NCBI RefSeq assembly: GCF_018294505.1
Contig: NC_057808.1
Span: forward strand, 225,553,684-225,617,683
Length of the DNA: 64,000 bases
Origin: Triticum aestivum
Lineage: Eukaryota > Streptophyta > Magnoliopsida > Poales > Poaceae
Reading direction: 5' to 3'
In this document: positions 59,101-64,000 of the stretch, in pieces
Layout of the letters: every line of letters starts with the position of its first letter
Numbering within the stretch: the stretch's first letter is position 1
Translations under genes and position numbers: made by a program
The notes under the pieces: model-generated
Database searches by the model: none
What the model was told of the DNA's origin: nothing
Seen by the model: only the letters and a program-made list of their open reading frames with translations

Positions 59101-59882
59101 ATAGCCGTGTCCCTCGGTAAAAGGACGACCCGGAGTTGTACCTTGGCCTTATGACAACTAGAACTGGATACTTAATAAAACACACCCTTCCAAGTGCCAG
59201 ATATAACCCGGTGATCGCTCTCTAACAGGGCGACGAGGAGGGGATCTCCGGGTAGGATTATGCTATACGATGCTACTTGGAGGACTTCAATCTACTCTCT
59301 TCTACATGCTGCAAGATGGAGGCTGCCAGAAGCGTAGTCTTCGACAGGATTAGCTATCCCCCTCTTATTCTGGCATTCTGCAGTTCAGTCCACTGATATG
59401 GCCCTTTACACATATACCCATGCATATGTAGTGTAGCTCCTTGCTTGCGAGTATTTTGGATGAGTACTCACGGTTGCTTTTCTCCCTCTTTTCCCCTTTC
59501 TATACCTAATTGTCGCAACCAGATGCTGGAGTCCAGGAGCTAGAGATCCCGAGGATGATTCTACATGGAGTTCGGCTTCGAGGAGTAGTTAGGACGTCCC
59601 AGGCAGGAGGCCTTGCCTTTTCGATCGTTGCTACTTTTGTGCTAGCCTTCTTAAGGCAAACTTGTTTAACTTATGTCTGTACTTAGATATTGTTGCTTCC
59701 GCTGACTCGTCTATGATCGAGCACTTGTATTCGAGCCCTCGAGGCCCCTGGCTTGTATTATGATGCTTGTATGACTTATTTATGTTTTAGAGTTGTGTTG
59801 TGATATCTTCCCGTGAGTCCCTGATCTTGATCGTACACATTTGCGTGCATGATTAGTGTACGATCAAATCGGGGGCGTCACA
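56105..59882 (+). repeat. 3' LTR of element E
   Basis: Same layout as the 5' LTR, with high similarity over most of its length, including the GC-rich block (56420-57470). It differs in a block at about 57645-57810, where the sequence cannot be aligned to 49650-49800, and in an AT-rich stretch near 57495-57580. A 364-codon frame (56338-57432) in the GC-rich block is a composition artefact. Confidence 0.9.
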
Positions 59883-59887
59883 TATCC

Positions 59888-61363
59888 AATGCTGGATGAT
59901 CATCCGCTTGCTGCTGCCGCTGCTGAGACCCCCTTTCCTAGCTAAGTGAGCCGATCTGCTGCTGCTGCTGCTGGAATTTGAGTGCCAAGTCCGCGTGCCT
60001 TGCTTCTAGGCGTTGAAGGCGTTCCGCGTCCTGCTTCCTCTGCTCCTCCTCCTGCTTCCTCTTCTTCTCCTCCTCCATCTTCTTTCTTGCACGGGTCTTG
60101 TAGTCGTCGTTCCATTCCAAAAAGCCCTCATACAAGGGAATAACGCCCTTGCCTCGTGTTCTTCCCGGGTGTTCAGGATTTCCCAGGGCACGCGTAAGCT
60201 CGTCGTTCTCTCTGTTGGGCGTGAACAGCCCCTTTCGAGCATCTTCTATTGCGTCAAGTAACTTTTGTTCTGCTCCTTTTAGACTTGCCTTCTTCGAAAC
60301 CAGGCATGTCTTCGGGTCCAACGCCCCCCCCATGCGCATAGAACCAAGTTCTGGACCTGGGGGGCCAGCTCCTAGTAACCGGAGTGACCCCTGCACCCTC
60401 CATCTTTTGCTCAGACTTATCCCACTTAGGCATTGCCACCGCGTAGCCACCTGGACCCAGCCTATGGAACTGCGTCTTTTTTGCGGCATTGGCCTTGTTT
60501 TTTCTCGACCGTTCCTTAGATAATTCTGATTCCTTGAATTTCACGAAAGCGGGCCAGTGTCCTCTTTGCTTCTCCAGTGTTCCCTTGAATTCTAGAGTCT
60601 TCCTTTCTGCAGCGAGGTAGTTGGCCCATATAGTTTTCTTGTGGGTGTTGAATGCAATTGCCATCTTCTTAAGAGCAGCGTCCTTGACTTTCTGCACATC
60701 TGCATCAGTGAAATAATCTGGTAGGGTGAAATGTTCCATCAGAGATTCCCAAAGCTTTTGTTTTGCTCTGTCGTCGACCCAAGTAACATCTGGGCATTTA
60801 GTTTTTGGCTCTTTCCATTCTTGAATGGAGATCGGGAGTTGGTCCTTCACAAGAACTCCGCACTGACGAACGAACTTGTTCGCAATGTTCTTAGGCGTGA
60901 GGGGTTCGCCAATAGCTTTGATGGAATCGATGTTGTACTTTACACCCTCCTTCAACTTTTTGCCCGGGCCGCGCTTTGTCCTGCAGTCAGTAGAAGCAGA
61001 TTTGCTCGATCCGGAGGGCTGAAAGAAGAAAGATCGATTCGTTAATATATCTTCAAATAAAAAAAACATGTGATGATCACTAGATGCCTGCTTATATAAA
61101 TATACCTCGCCAGTAGTCTTTGTTATTTCAAGATCAACATTGTATTCATCATCATAATCATTGTCTGCGTCATCATAATCATAATCATAGTTCATGACTT
61201 CATCATCTCGGTCGTCGAGATCGAATATCTTATCATCACCCTCCCCGGTATTGTTCAGATATTGGGAGCCGTCATTTGCTTCATTCAGATCATCTGGCCT
61301 GTTAGGATTGCGTATGATCTCGAACAGGGCCTCTTCTCCCTCTCTGCCGGTATTGTCCGCCAT
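59888..61363 (-). pseudogene. CACTA gene, 5' part (Transposase_24-like)
   Basis: The ATG at 61363 starts an acidic N-terminus (MADNTGREGEEALFE, then an Asp/Tyr-rich run). A GT-AG intron is likely at 61105-61019. The main domain, with DVTWVDDRAKQKLWESLMEH, KTIWANYLAAERKTLEFKG and FVKFKESELSKERS, is the plant En/Spm-type transposase family PF03004 (Transposase_24). A frameshift in a run of C (plus strand, about 60323-60330) moves the reading to the 60489-59938 frame, with KGAEQKLLDAIEDARKGLF and a Lys/Glu/Gln-rich coiled coil. A TAG at 59938-59940 follows IGSLS. The frame then reads on to the element E insertion at 59887. Confidence 0.82.
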
Positions 61364-61550
61364 AGCTTTTATTTAACTAATACAGAAGAAATATAAAACA
61401 ATTTAGTATTCAAATTACAATGCATGGATGCAATCAATAAGGAAAAACTGAATCATATAGTACATAATATGCATCGTCTCGAATAATATATAATCTCGAA
61501 TACATCGTCTCGAATAATATATAATCTCGAATACATCACTGGCTAGGTAG

Positions 61551-61979
61551 CTAATAAAGATCGAATACTATAGAAGAATCTAGGCCACTCGCGGTTCCTG
61601 GGGCGCGGGCGGTGGACACCCAAAGACAAGGAACCATCACAGGATCATATCTCCGGTCATCTGCCCAAAGAACCTGCCAGGTATTGGAGAACCTGACGTC
61701 CATAGCAGCCATGTGGTGATGGACGTGCTCATCCTCCTCCCTGACACGACGACGCACCACCTCCGGCGGGGCCGGCTCCCTCTGCACCGAATGTGGCCTA
61801 CGCGAATGCCACCAAAGAAGATCAGGGTCAACGACGGGACCCGAGGCTGGGTTCCTCACCAAGCGGCGCGCCCCTCCAGGTAGCACCTCCCAGTGCCAGC
61901 CCAGCGGAGCCCAATCCCGGACATGGGTCAGCCAGACGTCGTCGCGAACGGGTTGACGGCGAGGATGCGGGCTGGGCAT
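61551..61979 (-). CDS. Unknown ORF of 142 residues in the CACTA element
   Basis: The open frame starts with ATG at 61979 and ends at 61551. It is rich in Trp, Arg and Pro (WAPLGWHWEVLPGGARRLV; DLLWWHSRRP). It lies upstream of the Transposase_24-like gene in the same direction, 188 bp away, and its GC content is higher than that of its surroundings. I do not recognise it. It may be an additional CACTA-encoded protein, the end of a gene cut by the Angela insertion at 62002, or captured host sequence. No intron signal was confirmed. Confidence 0.4.
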   Translation of the reverse strand: MPSPHPRRQPVRDDVWLTHVRDWAPLGWHWEVLPGGARRLVRNPASGPVVDPDLLWWHSRRPHSVQREPAPPEVVRRRVREEDEHVHHHMAAMDVRFSNTWQVLWADDRRYDPVMVPCLWVSTARAPGTASGLDSSIVFDLY

Positions 61980-62001
61980 CGTCGAGAATAAATACTATAT
62001 G

Positions 62002-63705
62002 TGTTGGAAATATGCCCTAGAGGCAATAATAAATGGTTATTATTATATTTCTTTGTTCATGGTAATTGTCTATTATTCATGCTATAATTGTATTGTCCGG
62101 AAATCGTAATACATAGACCACAACGTGTCCCTAGTAAGCCTCTAGTTGACTAGCTCGTTGATCAACAGATAGTCATGGTTTCCTGACTATGGACATTGGA
62201 TGTCATTGATAACGGGATCACAATATTAGGAGAATGATGTGATGGAAAAGACCCAATCCTAAGCATAGCATAAAAGATCGTGTAGTTTCGTTTGCTAGAG
62301 CTTTTCCAATGTCAAGTATCTTTTCCTTAGACCATGAGATCGTGCAACTCCCGGATACCATAGGAGTGCTTTGGGTGTCCCAAACGTCACAACGTAACTG
62401 GGTGACTATAAAGGTGCACTACGGGTATCTCCGAAAATGTCTGTTGGGTTGGCACGGATCGAGACTGGGATTTGTCACTCCGTGTGACGGAGAGGTATCT
62501 CTGGGCCCACTCGGTAATGCATCATCATAATGAGCTCAATGTGACTAAGGCGTTAGTCACGGGATCATGCATTCGGTACGAGTAAAGAGACTTGCCGGTA
62601 ACGAGATTGAACAAGGTATTGGGATACCGACGATCGAATCTCGGGCAAGTAACATACCGATTGACAAAGGGAATTGCATACGGGATTGATTGAATCCTCG
62701 ACACCGTGGTTCATCCGATGAGATCATCGTGGAAGATGTGGGAGCCAACATGGGTATCCAGATCCCGCTATTGGTTATTGACCGGAGAGGCGTCTCGGTC
62801 ATGTCTGCATGTCTCCCGAACCCGTAGGGTCTACACACTTAAGGTTCGGTGACGCTAGGGTTGTAGAGATATATGTATGCGGAAACCCGAAAGTTGTTCG
62901 GAGTCCCGAATGAGATCCCGGACGTCACGAGAGGTTCCGGAATGGTCCGGAGGTGAAGAATTATATATAGGAAGTCCAGTTTCGGCCACCGGGAAAGTTT
63001 CGGGGGTTACCGGTATTGTACCGGGACCACCGGAAGGGTCCTAGGGGTCCACCGGGTGGGGCCACCTATCCCGGAGGGCCCCGTGGGCTGAAAGTGGAAG
63101 GGAATCAGCCCTTAGTGGGCTTGGGCGCCCCCCTTGGGCCTCCCCCATGCTCCTAGGGTTGGGAACCCTAGGGGGCGGAGTTCCCCCTTGCCTTGGGGGG
63201 CAAGGCAACCCCTTCCCCCCCTTTGGCCGCCGCCCCCCCCCTTTGGATCTCATCCCCAGGGCCGGCGCCCCCCCAGGGGGCCTATATAAAGGGGGGAGGG
63301 AGGGCAGCAGACTACAGCCTTGGGCTCCTCCCTCCTCCCCTGCAACACCTCTCTCTCTCGCAGAAGCTCGGCGAATCCCTGCCGGAGACCCGCTACATCC
63401 ACCACCACGCCGTCGTGCTGCTGGATCTCCATTAACCTCTCCTTCCCCCTTGCTGGATCAAGAAGGAGGAGACGTCGCTGCACCGTACGTGTGTTGAACG
63501 CGGAGGTGCCGTCCGTTCGGCACTCGGTCATCGGTGATTTGGATCACGGCGAGTACGACTCCGTCAACCACGTTCATTGGGACGCTTCCGCTCGCGATCT
63601 ACAAGGGTATGTAGATGCACTCCCTTCTCCTCGTTGCTAGTATACTCCATACATGCATCTTGGTGAAGGTAGGAAAATTTTCAAATTATGCTACGATTAC
63701 CAACA
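62002..63705 (+). repeat. 5' LTR of the Angela-type element
   Basis: 1,704 bp, from TGTTGGAAATATG to GATTACCAACA, close to the usual length for this group. The TATA box (CTATATAAA) is at 63282-63290. GC-rich stretches near 63000-63280 precede it. Short ORFs in the GC-rich part are not genes. Confidence 0.93.
63282..63290 (+). promoter_or_regulatory. TATA box of the Angela-type LTR
   Basis: CTATATAAA about 415 bp before the LTR end; transcription would start near 63315. Confidence 0.8.
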
Positions 63706-64000
63706 GTGGTATCAGAGCCAGGCCTATGCGTATTTACTATGCACGAGTAGAACACAAAGAAGTTGTGGGCGTTGATGTTGCCAATTCTTCTTGCCGCTAC
63801 TAGTCGTTTCTTGTTTCAGCGGCATTGTAGGATGAAGCGGCCCGGACCGACCTTACACGTACGCTTACGTGAGACAGGTTCCACCGATTGACATGCACTA
63901 GTTGCATAAGGTGGCTAGCGGGTGTCTTTCTCACCTACTTTAGTCGGAACGGATTCGATGAAAAGGGTCCTTATGAAGGGTAAATAGAAATTGGCAAATC
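63706..64000 (+). other. Angela-type leader with primer-binding site
   Basis: TGGTATCAGAGCC at 63707-63719 is the tRNA-Met primer site, one base after the LTR. The rest is untranslated leader with no gene. Confidence 0.85.

Larger units (their letters stand above)
48158..59882 (+). mobile_element. Element E: LARD-like Gypsy retrotransposon, 3.7-kb LTRs, non-coding interior
   Basis: The element is 11,725 bp: LTR 48158-51895 (3,738 bp), internal region 51896-56104, LTR 56105-59882 (3,778 bp). A perfect TSD, TATCC (48153-48157 and 59883-59887), and rejoining of the CACTA reading frame confirm the ends. The primer site is tRNA-Met type. The interior has no gag or pol. Long LTRs and a CTCGGGACGAGATTTCTT-type 3' end point to the Del/Tekay group. 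The structure fits the class called LARD (large retrotransposon derivative), which depends on enzymes from other elements. Confidence 0.9.
45064..62001 (-). mobile_element. CACTA (En/Spm-type) transposon, split by element E
   Basis: Transcribed on the minus strand. Its left part (45064-48157) and right part (59888-62001) are joined once element E and one TSD copy are removed. The subterminal hairpin TTAGTACCGGTTGGT at 45084-45116 is of the type common in Triticeae CACTA elements such as Caspar. A gene with Transposase_24-like and Ulp1-like parts spans the insertion. The TNP2-type transposase gene is not in the window; it would lie to the right, beyond the Angela insertion, if present. Neither CACTA terminus is seen. 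Confidence 0.8.
62002..64000 (+). mobile_element. Angela/WIS/BARE-type Copia retrotransposon, 5' end (runs out of the window)
   Basis: The 5' LTR (62002-63705) starts TGTTGGAAATATGCCCTAGA, the hallmark of this very abundant Triticeae Copia group. It is followed by a tRNA-Met primer site and leader. gag and pol lie beyond the window. The left flank is ATATG (61997-62001), which should recur after the 3' LTR if the element is complete. Confidence 0.95.

Overview
The window looks like intergenic chromosome from a Triticeae grass (wheat, goatgrass, barley or a relative). I find no host gene, rRNA, tRNA gene or CRISPR array. Nearly every base belongs to nested LTR retrotransposons plus a CACTA DNA transposon. 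The clearest family signatures, recognised from memory, are a Fatima-type Gypsy element and the start of an Angela/WIS/BARE-type Copia element. Other elements are assigned only to lineage: Athila-type Gypsy with tRNA-Asp primer sites, Del/Tekay-type Gypsy with very long LTRs, a chromovirus-like Gypsy, and a Sirevirus-like Copia.

Layout, left to right. (1) 1-1115: right end of a plus-strand LTR that enters from outside. (2) 1116-3446: minus-strand Athila-type element (internal remnant, primer site, LTR) followed by a second LTR stub. (3) 3447-3559: CACTA-like end. (4) 3560-36041: scattered pieces of an old minus-strand Copia element (called F). It is split by a 1,700-bp solo Copia LTR (5422-17035, itself split by the complete Fatima element 5647-15555), by a 3.1-kb solo Gypsy LTR (17580-20679), and by a chromovirus-like Gypsy element C (21081-35792). 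Element C carries a complete non-autonomous element B (25980-32568) inside its gag gene. (5) 36042-45063: Athila-lineage element D, with gag-protease and an ATHILA-ORF1-like gene but no reverse transcriptase or integrase, cut short in its 3' LTR. (6) 45064-62001: minus-strand CACTA transposon carrying a Transposase_24/Ulp1-like gene that is split by an 11.7-kb LARD-like element E (48158-59882). (7) 62002-64000: 5' LTR and leader of the Angela-type element.

Five insertions have perfect 5-bp target-site duplications (ATGAC, CTTCT, AGTTT, GCTCA, TATCC), so their boundaries are base-accurate and part of the order of insertion can be read directly. All coding regions carry frameshifts or nonsense changes except the short unknown ORF of element B. 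How they would work together: the autonomous-type elements (Fatima, C) encode capsid, protease, RT, RNase H and integrase. B, D and E lack part or all of this set and would have to be moved by proteins of related elements.

The most interesting signals are: a six-exon antisense gene inside Fatima; an LTR-like promoter module in front of the ATHILA-type gene of D; the unknown intact ORF of B in the gag position; a block of about 150 bp that does not match between the two otherwise similar LTRs of E; and arrays of palindromes in the LTR and leader of C. None of these proves a new system. The antisense gene and B's ORF are the best candidates for function.
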